Origin: Bacillota bacterium
GTDB taxonomy: Bacteria; Bacillota; Clostridia; Acetivibrionales; DTU013
Assembly (NCBI GenBank): GCA_023399355.1
Contig: JAEWQC010000243.1
Location: 1-12,868, forward strand
Reading direction: 5' to 3'
Length of the DNA: 12,868 bases
Shown here: piece by piece, positions 1-6,929 of the stretch
How the letters are laid out: each line of letters starts with the position of its first letter
How positions within the stretch are numbered: the stretch's first letter is position 1
Program-made: the position numbers and the translations under genes
Notes under the pieces: generated by a model
The model's input: only the letters and a program-made list of their open reading frames with translations
Database searches by the model: none
Told to the model about the DNA's origin: nothing

Positions 1-57
1 GTATACGAGTCTCCAGCTTTTCTGACAACGAATTTGATTTGACATAAGCACAGACAT

Positions 58-97
58 GCATAGCAAAAGAGAGCGCTGAAGCTTTCTTTTGCTATGC
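58..97. repeat. Long inverted repeat (17-bp stem, 6-nt loop), possible terminator
   Basis: The left arm (58-74) and right arm (81-97) are complementary over 17 positions with a single G-T wobble, around the loop GCTGAA. On the plus strand the stem is followed by GGTTTTT, so it could end transcription arriving from the left. The right arm also contains the stop codon of the decayed minus-strand reading frame that begins just beyond it. A mobile-element end is an alternative, but no second copy is seen in the window. Confidence 0.6.
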
Positions 98-453
98 GGT
101 TTTTAGGTTGTTTGCCACCTCCAGCAAAGGAATGGAGGAATTGACTTTGAATTCCCTCTTCAAATGCCCTTCAGCATGGTAGGATTCCCCATGAAGCCAA
201 TCCTGAATGCTGCTTGCAGTCACAGGGTATAGGCCTGCTCAATCTGGCACATTTCGCATTTCTCATAAAATCTGTTCTTGGTTACAGAGTCCTGCAGCGC
301 TCTCAATACGAAATTGTAATGCTCTTGTACGTCCCCCGGAATCAGCAATCCTCAGAAAATGCGGTTGCTGGTCATTTGGCATCCGCCAATATGACCGGCT
401 TTAACTCTTTTTGTACTTCTTTAGGCAGTTCATATAGGTATATTTGGCCGCAT
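92..453 (-). pseudogene. Decayed minus-strand gene, family not recognised
   Basis: Three successive minus-strand reading frames give protein-like sequence that joins into one chain. The first (about 453-372) includes ELPKEVQKELKPVILADAK. The second (about 369-220) contains one internal TGA at 352-354 and then GLLIPGDVQEHYNFVLRAL and CEMCQIEQAYT. The third (about 232-92) includes SIQDWLHGESYHAEGHL and ends at TAG (92-94). Two frameshifts and one nonsense codon would be needed to read it through, so I call it a pseudogene. No family was recognised. It lies upstream of, and opposite to, the recombinase genes, and may be element cargo or a disrupted host gene. The reading is inferred from amino-acid plausibility in each frame; a chance open stretch cannot be excluded. 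Confidence 0.4.
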
Positions 454-672
454 AAAAAAATGGAAAAAATGCCATTAGTCGATTCTTTGCTTTGTGTGAG
501 CGGTGCTTTGAATAAGACGGGGAGGTAAAAAGTTAATGAGCGGTAATGGCCTTCAAGCCAAGTCATTTCTGGAGAAAACAGGGGTAGTCCCACGAATTTA
601 CTCGTATTATTGAGATGCCCGCTCAATAGAATGAAATAAGGGCAGAAGCATATTTCTTGTAAAGGGGTATAT

Positions 673-870
673 ATGAGAGTCAAAGAGGTTCAGTATGGAA
701 ATGATACAAGCTTGATGATCTATCTGACCGCGGACGAAAGAAACAATCCCGAGGTTATTGGACAAATAAATGCTTATAAAGAGCAATATAAAGGTGTTTC
801 GCTATTTGTATCCGGTAAAAATGACATTAAAAGCGTCATCAGGCGAATGGTTGTCAACAATAGTAAATAA
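673..870 (+). CDS. Small protein encoded just upstream of the serine recombinase, function unknown
   Basis: This 65-residue protein starts at an ATG with the ribosome-binding site AAAGGGG about six bases upstream. It ends 24 bases before the recombinase start, so the two are probably co-transcribed. The sequence is soluble-looking with no membrane segment. It alternates short strands and helices: a segment with SLMIYLTADE near residues 14-23, then a YKEQYKGVSLFVSGK stretch, then a basic C-terminus (IRRMVVNNSK). I do not recognise a named domain. Small genes next to large serine recombinases sometimes encode accessory factors such as directionality factors, and that is one possible role, inferred from position only. 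DNA between 454 and 672 holds no gene that I can support. Confidence 0.65.
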   Translation: MRVKEVQYGNDTSLMIYLTADERNNPEVIGQINAYKEQYKGVSLFVSGKNDIKSVIRRMVVNNSK

Positions 871-894
871 TGATAACGAAGATGAGGCACATAG

Positions 895-2490
895 ATGTTT
901 ATTGCAGGATATCCGAGATTATCACGGGATGAAGACAAAGAAAATTATACATCCATTGAAGGTCAGATTGAGATGATTAATGAATGCTCAATAAAAATAT
1001 TCGGGAAAAAAGCGGACAGGTTTTTTATTGATGACAATAAAAGCGGTTATATTTTTGACCGTCCTGCTTTTAATGAGATGAGAGAGGAACTGGGCAATGG
1101 CAATATTAATGTAATTATTGCAAAAGACCTGTCACGTATAGGCAGACACAATGCAAAAACTCTTTTGTTTCTTGAAGAGCTGCAGTTGATGGGAGCCCGG
1201 GTCATTCTTCCGGAAGAGGGCGGCGGATATGACTCGGAAGAAGATGATGACGATATTATCGGGATAAAAACATGGTATAATGAAAGATATGTAAGGGACA
1301 TTTCACGCAAAGTGAGAGCCGCTTTGGGCATAAGGCAAAAAAGAGGGGAACTTGTAATGGGTAATTTATACGGATACATAAAAAAAGACCCCTGCTTAAG
1401 GCACAGATTAACTGTCGATGAGGAAGTAAGGCATGTCATTGAGCTTATTTTCAAGCTTTATTTAGAAGGTCTGGGATATAAAAAGATTTGTGACGTCCTT
1501 AATGAAAAAGGTTATCCCACCCCATCAGCAAACACCAAAAAGAGGCATGCTGAAGCTGGCAGGGTTTTTAAAAATAGAGTCAGCGATGACTGGCAGACAC
1601 ATAATATTCAGAGGATAATCACAAATCCGATGTATACCGGTACTTTGGTAACTCACAAGAAGGCGAGTAAAACAATAAAAGGCAAACAGGGGCGGGTACC
1701 TAAGGAAGAACAGTATACTTTCGAAAACCACCACGAGCCTATTATCAGCCAGGAAGATTTCGAACTGGCTCAACAAATCAATACCAGGAGAGCAGGCGTC
1801 AAAGAAAAGAGCGGAATCGGAAATGCGGTTTATAAGAATACTGCAAAGCATGATTATATATTTTCATCTTTTGTATTTTGCGGAGATTGTGGCTTTTCTG
1901 CGACCGGAAAGAATCTTGCAAAAAGACCGGGAGTTACTTTAGGATATGAATGCGTTCAATATGCCAAGTATGGCTTAAATAGATGCGTAAGTCACAATAT
2001 CCGGGAAAAAAGGTTGCTGCATACTTTTAAAGAATTTCTGCGTGATATCAAGGCTCAATATGAGGGTTATATCAGCACTTTCAATTTTGAAGAAAACAGA
2101 AGGACTGTTAAAGATTCCTTGAGCAAAGTCCAAAAGCAACTGGACGTAGTAAACGAAGAATTGAAGCTGCTGCTTAATCAGAAGATTAGAGACCTTATGA
2201 AAGAACCAGGCAACGAATACAGGGATATCGTCGAAGAAAGCTATTCTCAATTAGAAAATGATAAAAAGGCCAGGATAAAAGAACTTAACCAAAAGGTTGA
2301 TGAGCTGAAAAAAGTCAGTAGCAAAAACTTAGAGGACAGACTAAAAACCGCTATAAGCATCTTTGACAGCATTGTTGATGCAGAAAGGCCAAACAGGAAG
2401 GACCTTGAACTGGTGCTGGACAAAATATCGATTTACAGCGACAAGTCCATTGAATTTAAATTGCTTGTAAATATTGATGAGTTGACATGA
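895..2490 (+). CDS. Large serine recombinase (site-specific integrase/excisionase)
   Basis: This 531-residue protein catalyses cut-and-religate recombination between two attachment sites through a covalent 5'-phosphoserine intermediate. The N-terminal resolvase domain (about 3-145) carries the nucleophile in YPRLS (Ser10, with Arg8) and the DLSRIGR motif (78-84) that supplies active-site arginines. A recombinase domain (about 155-295) follows, then a zinc ribbon with Cys329, Cys332, Cys353 and Cys364, and then a charged coiled-coil region (about 390-490) typical of large serine integrases. The length fits the family. The ATG at 895 directly follows an in-frame TAG and has GATGAGG eight bases upstream. 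The gene appears complete and intact. It is convergent with the gene ending at 2496, only five bases away. The catalytic assignment is secure; the target site is not known. Confidence 0.95.
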   Translation: MFIAGYPRLSRDEDKENYTSIEGQIEMINECSIKIFGKKADRFFIDDNKSGYIFDRPAFNEMREELGNGNINVIIAKDLSRIGRHNAKTLLFLEELQLMGARVILPEEGGGYDSEEDDDDIIGIKTWYNERYVRDISRKVRAALGIRQKRGELVMGNLYGYIKKDPCLRHRLTVDEEVRHVIELIFKLYLEGLGYKKICDVLNEKGYPTPSANTKKRHAEAGRVFKNRVSDDWQTHNIQRIITNPMYTGTLVTHKKASKTIKGKQGRVPKEEQYTFENHHEPIISQEDFELAQQINTRRAGVKEKSGIGNAVYKNTAKHDYIFSSFVFCGDCGFSATGKNLAKRPGVTLGYECVQYAKYGLNRCVSHNIREKRLLHTFKEFLRDIKAQYEGYISTFNFEENRRTVKDSLSKVQKQLDVVNEELKLLLNQKIRDLMKEPGNEYRDIVEESYSQLENDKKARIKELNQKVDELKKVSSKNLEDRLKTAISIFDSIVDAERPNRKDLELVLDKISIYSDKSIEFKLLVNIDELT

Positions 2491-2495
2491 TATCT

Positions 2496-2957
2496 TTATA
2501 TGATATTTTGAAGTAAATCGTTTTCATCCAGTATGGTGATTCTTGTGGAGACTTCCAAAATACCATCCCAATTAATATAATGTTTCTCTTTCCAATTGTT
2601 GAGAATGCTCACAATCTGTTCTTCGTTGAAAAATTTTTTCAGGCTGTACAGGATATCCAGAGTATTTATTCGCAGAACCTGGTTGCCTGATTTGAGCCTT
2701 GCAATAAAAAAAAGTCTTTTTAGTATCTTTCTTGCCTTTTCCAATTGAGAACCTTTCATTGAGGTTTCAGATTTAAATGCTGCTTTTTCTTCATTGCTTT
2801 GCAATATTGTTTTAAAAGAATTCTCTATTGTCTTTTTAAATGTTTTATCAGTAATCTTATAAATGAAAATGGACAGCATAATGGAATTTACAGAAAGAAA
2901 AACAGATATGATACCTAAATAATCGGATAGGGACAGACAAAATAAGATCATCCCCAA
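2496..2957 (-). CDS. Small membrane-anchored protein, function unknown
   Basis: This is a 153-residue reading frame. A hydrophobic segment at about residues 8-34 (SDYLGIISVFLSVNSIMLS and onward) would anchor it in the membrane with a basic cytoplasmic part. The middle (about 40-100) is lysine-rich and helical. The last 40 residues (EEQIVSILNNWKEKHYINW, then strand-like residues) faintly resemble a winged-helix fold, which is inference. The start is uncertain: TTG at 2957 or ATG at 2951, neither with a well-spaced Shine-Dalgarno. It lies between the recombinase and the truncated asnB and is probably cargo of the same element. The AT-rich gap to asnB (2958-3050) shows no gene. Confidence 0.55.
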   Translation of the reverse strand: MGMILFCLSLSDYLGIISVFLSVNSIMLSIFIYKITDKTFKKTIENSFKTILQSNEEKAAFKSETSMKGSQLEKARKILKRLFFIARLKSGNQVLRINTLDILYSLKKFFNEEQIVSILNNWKEKHYINWDGILEVSTRITILDENDLLQNII

Positions 2958-2998
2958 TGATTGATTTATTAGCTTATATTATATGACTAAAATCAAAG

Positions 2999-3035
2999 AT
3001 ATGGTACCACAATTTTACAAAATAATTAACCATAT
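2999..3035. repeat. Inverted repeat ATATGGT / ACCATAT
   Basis: Seven-base arms at 2999-3005 and 3029-3035 are separated by 23 bases. The same heptamer recurs as an inverted pair at 3144-3150 and 3155-3161. The region is AT-rich, so chance is a real possibility, but four copies in about 165 bp next to a gene break is notable. Confidence 0.35.
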
Positions 3036-3050
3036 ATAATAATGTATATT

Positions 3051-4304
3051 TTATCTGATAGGTGGAGGAGAATTTTCAAAGAGATATTCCGTGTAGTATA
3101 GACAGACAAAGGTTGATGTCATATACAAAAATAACCAGATCGTATATGGTATCAACCATATAGCGCACTCTCCCGAGAGTGCTACGGTTGCATCCTTTTT
3201 CACCTCTTTGCAAAACAGCCAGAGGGAAGAATCAATATCGGCCATGCCTGGCAGATCTCTTGCCGCGACGGCATTTTCCAGGGCATCTGCCACCTGAAGG
3301 GTATCTACTGTAATATAGGTATGCTCGGAACCGCATTCGTCGGACATCCTTCTGACCCATGGCGCATCAGGATCCGGTTGATACAGGCTTGGTACGAAAT
3401 ATTTCTCATTATCCTTGTAATCTATGGAATAAGTATGAAGACGGCCTTTTCCGTTATCCTTGAAATAACGGGCGGCAAGTGCTGTAATTGCACTGGAATC
3501 CAAACCGCCCGACAGAAAGGTGCAAAGCGGAACATCCGATGCAAACTGCCTTTCAATGGAATCGATGACCAATCCTCTTACCCTTGAGACCGTATCCTCC
3601 AGACTATCTTCATGTTCATAACTTTCCAGAGACCAATACTTGTATGTATGCAGGCCGTCACTGTCAAATATCATGCAATGGGCAGGCTTCAATTCGGAGA
3701 TGCCGTTGAATATTCCGATGCCGGGCGTTCTGGCAGGTCCTAGCCCAAATACTTCCGATAGGCCTTCTGCACGAATTTCAGGCTTTATTGCCGGATTTGC
3801 AAGCAGTGCTTTTATTTCCGAGGCAAATAGAAAACTACTTCTGAACCGGGAAAAGAATAATGGCTTGACACCGAAATGGTCACGTGCGAGAAAAATTCTC
3901 TGTTCTCTTTCATCCCATATACCAAAGGCAAATATTCCATTGAAACGTTCCACACATTGCGGCCCCCAATGAACATAGGCAAGCAGCAGCACTTCAGTAT
4001 CACAACTCGTTGTAAAGCTATAACCGCAACATTCCAGGCTTTTTTTAAGCTCGGGGGAGTTATACAGTTCGCCGTTATATACAATTGCATAGTCAAAACC
4101 ATTCTTTTGACGGAGCATTGGCTGGACACCCCCAGCCGGATCCATAACGGCAAGACGCCTGTGGGCGAGGAGCGCATGGGATGAGAACCAGGTGCCTGAG
4201 GAGTCGGGTCCTCTGTTCGCAAGTGTTGCCGACATGGCTTCCACAATGGGAACCTTGTCCGTCAAGTCTTCTTTTAAATCAATCCATCCTGCTATTCCAC
4301 ACAT
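3051..4304 (-). pseudogene. asnB: Asparagine synthetase (glutamine-hydrolysing), C-terminally truncated
   Basis: AsnB converts aspartate, glutamine and ATP to asparagine in the cytoplasm. The ATG follows GGAGGG (4309-4314), and the chain begins MCGIAG, so Cys2 is the glutaminase nucleophile. The amidotransferase domain is intact to about residue 205, with RGPDSSG (31-37), YNGELYN (76-82) and CDTE (101-104). The synthetase domain has the pyrophosphate loop SGGLDSS (265-271) but stops matching after ALSGEC (375-380). The family continues DEIFGGYPW; here 37 unrelated hydrophobic residues precede a stop. Full-length relatives are roughly 600 residues, so about 200 residues of the synthetase domain are missing. 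The surviving part shows no other frameshift or stop, which suggests a recent break or one repaired by DNA rearrangement. As it stands it should not make asparagine; the glutaminase domain might still fold. Confidence 0.85.
3143..3162. repeat. 20-bp palindrome at the asnB breakpoint, candidate recombination site half
   Basis: Perfect eight-base arms TATATGGT and ACCATATA flank ATCA. The palindrome ends two to three bases from the codon for Cys380 of the AsnB frame, which is the last residue that fits the family. Attachment sites of serine recombinases are imperfect palindromes of about 30-50 bp with a central dinucleotide, so this could be part of one. That role is inference. A binding site for a regulator is the alternative. 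Confidence 0.4.
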
Positions 4305-4391
4305 AAGGCCCTCCAGAAATTTTATTTATGATACCAAATGACCGGTACAAGGAGGATTTCCGGGTACCCGCCGATATTCAAATTTCGTAGG

Positions 4392-4409
4392 ATATATTGT
4401 TCAATATAT
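4392..4409. promoter_or_regulatory. Perfect inverted repeat in the asnB-ferritin divergent intergenic region
   Basis: ATATATTG and CAATATAT flank TT, forming an 18-bp operator-like palindrome roughly midway between the two divergent starts (4304 and 4520). It could bind a dimeric regulator acting on either gene. No named regulator is assigned. Confidence 0.4.
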
Positions 4410-4427
4410 GAGTAAGGGGAGTATAGA

Positions 4428-4442
4428 TGATATTATTTATAA
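4428..4442. promoter_or_regulatory. Possible PerR/Fur-like box upstream of ferritin
   Basis: TGATATTATTTATAA matches 11 of 14 defined positions of the PerR box consensus TTATAATnATTATAA. It lies 78 bases before the ferritin start, a sensible place for control by peroxide or iron. The DNA here is AT-rich, which raises the chance of a false match. Confidence 0.35.
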
Positions 4443-4519
4443 AAAATATTTTAGGCGGCGTTATTTAGGGTATATTTATAGTGATTTCAAATAAAAACAA
4501 ATAGAAGGAGGAATATTTC

Positions 4520-5047
4520 ATGATTAGTGAGAAGATTGAAAATCTTTTAAATGACCAGTTGAACAAAGAACTTTTTTCCGCCTATCTCTATCTTTCCATA
4601 GAGACTTATTTCAGTTCCATAAACCTGCAGGGCTTTGCCCATTGGTTCAGGGTACAGACCCAGGAGGAGAGGGATCATGCACTGCTGTTTTTTGAGTACC
4701 TCAATAGAGTTGGCGGAAGAGTGAAGCTGCAGCCGATCGAGGGACCCAAGGTGGATTTTGCCTCGAGTCAGGAAGCTCTTGCAATGACACTTGAACATGA
4801 ACGTTTTGTGACAAACTCCATTTACAATATCGTTGATGTTGCAAGGCAGGAAAGAGACCACAAGACAGATTCCTTCCTGAAATGGTTCATTGATGAACAG
4901 GTGGAGGAAGAGGAAAATGCGGATAACAACATAAAGAAATATGAACTTGTGAAGGACGATGGCAAAGGGATCCTCATGCTGGACACCGAATTCGCCTCAA
5001 GGGTGTACACACCGGCTCCGGGACTATCGGGGACAACTCCGGTTTAA
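4520..5047 (+). CDS. ftnA: Non-haem ferritin, iron storage
   Basis: This 175-residue ferritin assembles as a 24-subunit cage that oxidises Fe(II) and stores it as a ferric mineral, limiting Fenton chemistry in the cytoplasm. The expected ligands are at the same numbers as in E. coli FtnA: Glu17, Glu50, His53, Glu94 and Gln127 for the di-iron centre, plus Glu126, Glu129 and Glu130 for the third iron site. The four helices and the short fifth helix are present, and the length is normal. The start has AAGGAGG (4505-4511) eight bases upstream. The gene is divergent from truncated asnB across 215 bp that contain an 18-bp palindrome and a PerR-like box, so iron or peroxide control is plausible. No clear terminator follows it. 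Identification is secure. Confidence 0.96.
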   Translation: MISEKIENLLNDQLNKELFSAYLYLSIETYFSSINLQGFAHWFRVQTQEERDHALLFFEYLNRVGGRVKLQPIEGPKVDFASSQEALAMTLEHERFVTNSIYNIVDVARQERDHKTDSFLKWFIDEQVEEEENADNNIKKYELVKDDGKGILMLDTEFASRVYTPAPGLSGTTPV

Positions 5048-5100
5048 TGAAAGAAGTGCTGAAATAAGATCTTTATTTTTGAAAACAAGGATATGGACGA

Positions 5101-5135
5101 TTTGTTGCATATCACAGGAGACAACAAAATACTAT
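5101..5135 (+). promoter_or_regulatory. Possible sigma-E-like promoter with overlapping inverted repeat
   Basis: GCATAT (5107-5112) and AATACTAT (5128-5135) are separated by 15 bases, resembling the sporulation sigma-E pattern (about ATATT, 14-15 bases, CATACAnT). A start near 5142 would leave a leader of about 36 bases before the deacetylase ATG. Seven-base arms TTTGTTG (5101-5107) and CAACAAA (5122-5128) form an inverted repeat across the same site. No good vegetative promoter is visible here. Confidence 0.4.
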
Positions 5136-5177
5136 AGGTACAGGATAGTTTATCGCACATGCAGTGGGGTATTCCGA

Positions 5178-5948
5178 ATGAAAATTGTTGTCTTCAACGT
5201 CCGTCGGTTTCTGAAATATTTATTGATTATGACAGCCGCAGCTTTAATCATAACGGCATTCAGCCTGACTGGAATGGATGTATTGGGTGTATTTTCCGAC
5301 CAAAGGGAAATCCCCATATATTCCGTTGACGTTCCTGACAAGGTGGTGTCCATTACATTTGACTGTGCATGGGGAGCCGACGACATCCCTGCTATTCTGA
5401 CTTCATTGAGGGAAGCTGATGTCAAAGCGACCTTTTTCATTGTAGGCCAGTGGGCTGAAAAGTACCCGGAAGAAGTGAAAATGATCGCAAAGGACGGACA
5501 TGATATTGCCAACCATTCCTATTCACACTTAAGAATGGGTGGGCTTGGCAGTGTAAAAACCGTCAGTGAGTTAAGTGAATGCACCCATATTCTTGAACGG
5601 TTATCCGGCGCAAAATGCGATCTGTTCAGAGCACCCTACGGTGAATATAGTGACGCCCTGATCAGAGAAGCCAGGCAACAGGGATATTATACGGTGCAAT
5701 GGGATGTTGACAGCCTGGATTGGAATCCTGGCATATCACAGGGTGAAATCATTAACAGAATCAATACAAAAGTTAAAAATGGTTCTATTCTTCTTTTCCA
5801 CAATGATACACAACATACTGCGAAAATTCTTCCTTCCATCTTATCGGCATTGAAACAAAAAGGCTACCGTTTTTTACCGGTCTCCAGGATGATTTTTAAA
5901 AATGATTATTATATTGATTCCGAGGGAAAACAAAGACCGAAGGAATAA
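5178..5948 (+). CDS. Membrane-anchored polysaccharide deacetylase (CE4), PdaB-like
   Basis: This 256-residue CE4 enzyme is predicted to remove acetyl groups from N-acetyl sugars of peptidoglycan outside the membrane. One hydrophobic segment (about 11-33) after a basic N-terminus anchors it. The catalytic NodB domain follows: TFDCAWG with Asp62 as likely base, HSYSH with His113 and His117 as metal ligands, RAPYGEY (151-157), DVDSLDW (176-182) and LLFHND with His208. In TFDCAWG a Cys replaces the second Asp of the usual TFDDG, as is common in the sporulation PdaB/YlxY group. The frame is open further upstream into ferritin, but ATG 5178 has a GTGGGG ribosome-binding site and starts directly before the signal anchor, so I chose it. 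A sigma-E-like promoter lies upstream. A spore cortex role is inferred from family and promoter. Confidence 0.88.
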   Translation: MKIVVFNVRRFLKYLLIMTAAALIITAFSLTGMDVLGVFSDQREIPIYSVDVPDKVVSITFDCAWGADDIPAILTSLREADVKATFFIVGQWAEKYPEEVKMIAKDGHDIANHSYSHLRMGGLGSVKTVSELSECTHILERLSGAKCDLFRAPYGEYSDALIREARQQGYYTVQWDVDSLDWNPGISQGEIINRINTKVKNGSILLFHNDTQHTAKILPSILSALKQKGYRFLPVSRMIFKNDYYIDSEGKQRPKE

Positions 5949-6039
5949 GCCTTTGTCGCTTAAATGCAAATCCGCACATAAAAAAACTAAAAAGGTACAT
6001 CATAGAATCATAATTCTTCTAAGAGATGAGGCTCAATAG

Positions 6040-6702
6040 ATGCTTATTGCGGGTATTATTGGAAGTGAAGGCCAATTGCAGACAGCAAGACTTATCAATT
6101 CTATACTTGCCTCAAAGGGAATTAAGGTGAGCATTATTGACTCTGCAAGTCTGTTCACACTTGACAGTTCAAGAATTAGGGCATACATAAGCGAACTTGA
6201 CAGGAACAATATTGATCTGTTGTTATTGAAAATGGGTATTTCAGATATAGACAAGTTCCTTATGGATGAAGTGCAATTCGATATTGTCATCTACACAGAT
6301 AAGGAGGAAGATATCACAGAGTCGGAAAAAAAACGCTACTCCGAACAAATGAGGAAAGTTTTTTCACTGATGGTGGATAAGGGTGTGGCCATTGTAAATG
6401 TGGACGACAACGATCTGATAAATTTGCTTCAGGGAATGAAGCACCACTTTGTAACCTATGGGTTCAATAAGAAAGCCAGCATCACGACATCCAGCATTGG
6501 AGATACCGTTTCAAAAGAAAACTTCATCTGTTGCCTCCAAAGGACAATCGAAACCCGGAATGGTACGGTGATCGAACCTCAGGAATACAAACTAAAGCTT
6601 GAGGAAAACGAATTTGATAGCCATAATGTGCTTGCGGCAGCATCTTTTGCCATAATAAACGGTATTGACCTGAATTTAACCGGCGGAATTCAATCAATTT
6701 GA
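6040..6702 (+). CDS. Mur-ligase-like protein with a degenerate P-loop (probable pseudoenzyme)
   Basis: This 220-residue protein aligns by motif with the central ATPase domain of MurE/MurT-type Mur ligases, which couple ATP to amide bond formation in peptidoglycan synthesis. GIIGSEGQLQTARLINSIL (5-23) stands where ligases have GITGTNGKTTTA, so the P-loop lysine and threonine are gone. FDIVIYTD (80-87) matches FDVAVFTN, VAIVNVDD (116-123) matches the AVINADD stretch, VTYGF (138-142) matches the ITYG strand, and HNVLAAASFAIINGI (195-209) matches the NVLAA helix that closes the domain. The N-terminal UDP-binding and C-terminal ligase domains are absent. ATP-dependent ligation is therefore unlikely; a binding or scaffolding role is possible. 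GATGAGG lies before the ATG. The neighbour upstream also acts on peptidoglycan, which fits but does not prove a shared role. Confidence 0.7.
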   Translation: MLIAGIIGSEGQLQTARLINSILASKGIKVSIIDSASLFTLDSSRIRAYISELDRNNIDLLLLKMGISDIDKFLMDEVQFDIVIYTDKEEDITESEKKRYSEQMRKVFSLMVDKGVAIVNVDDNDLINLLQGMKHHFVTYGFNKKASITTSSIGDTVSKENFICCLQRTIETRNGTVIEPQEYKLKLEENEFDSHNVLAAASFAIINGIDLNLTGGIQSI

Positions 6703-6742
6703 TGAATAATAACCTAAAATTATGATTTAAGGTATTTGCATG

Positions 6743-6770
6743 TTGATAAATATGTAATATAATATAAAAT
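6743..6770 (+). promoter_or_regulatory. Vegetative-type promoter for the SSB-like gene
   Basis: TTGATA (6743-6748) and TAAAAT (6765-6770) are 16 bases apart; each differs from the sigma-A consensus hexamers in one position. Transcription would start near 6777, leaving a leader of about 150 bases. The rest of the 6703-6929 intergenic stretch is AT-rich with no small gene seen. Confidence 0.55.
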
Positions 6771-6929
6771 AGTGGTTAATTTGCATACTTAAAACGGAAT
6801 TAATTGATTTTATTTTTTTGAGCTTAAGTTTAGGAAACTTTTTTAATTCTAAAACAGGCCCTTCGCGAATAAATATACATTAGAAAAAACGCAGAAATAC
6901 AGATGAACCGAGAGGAGAGTGGGGGTCGG

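Noticed and set aside
3175..3183. GCACTCTC/GAGAGTGC palindrome beside the asnB break as an attachment site.
   Set aside because: It encodes the conserved ALSGEC residues of the family, so coding constraint explains it.
6826..6844. Small hairpin AAGTTT-AGG-AAACTT followed by T residues in the SSB leader, as an attenuator.
   Set aside because: Six mostly A-T pairs with a three-base loop are too weak, and the region is generally AT-rich.
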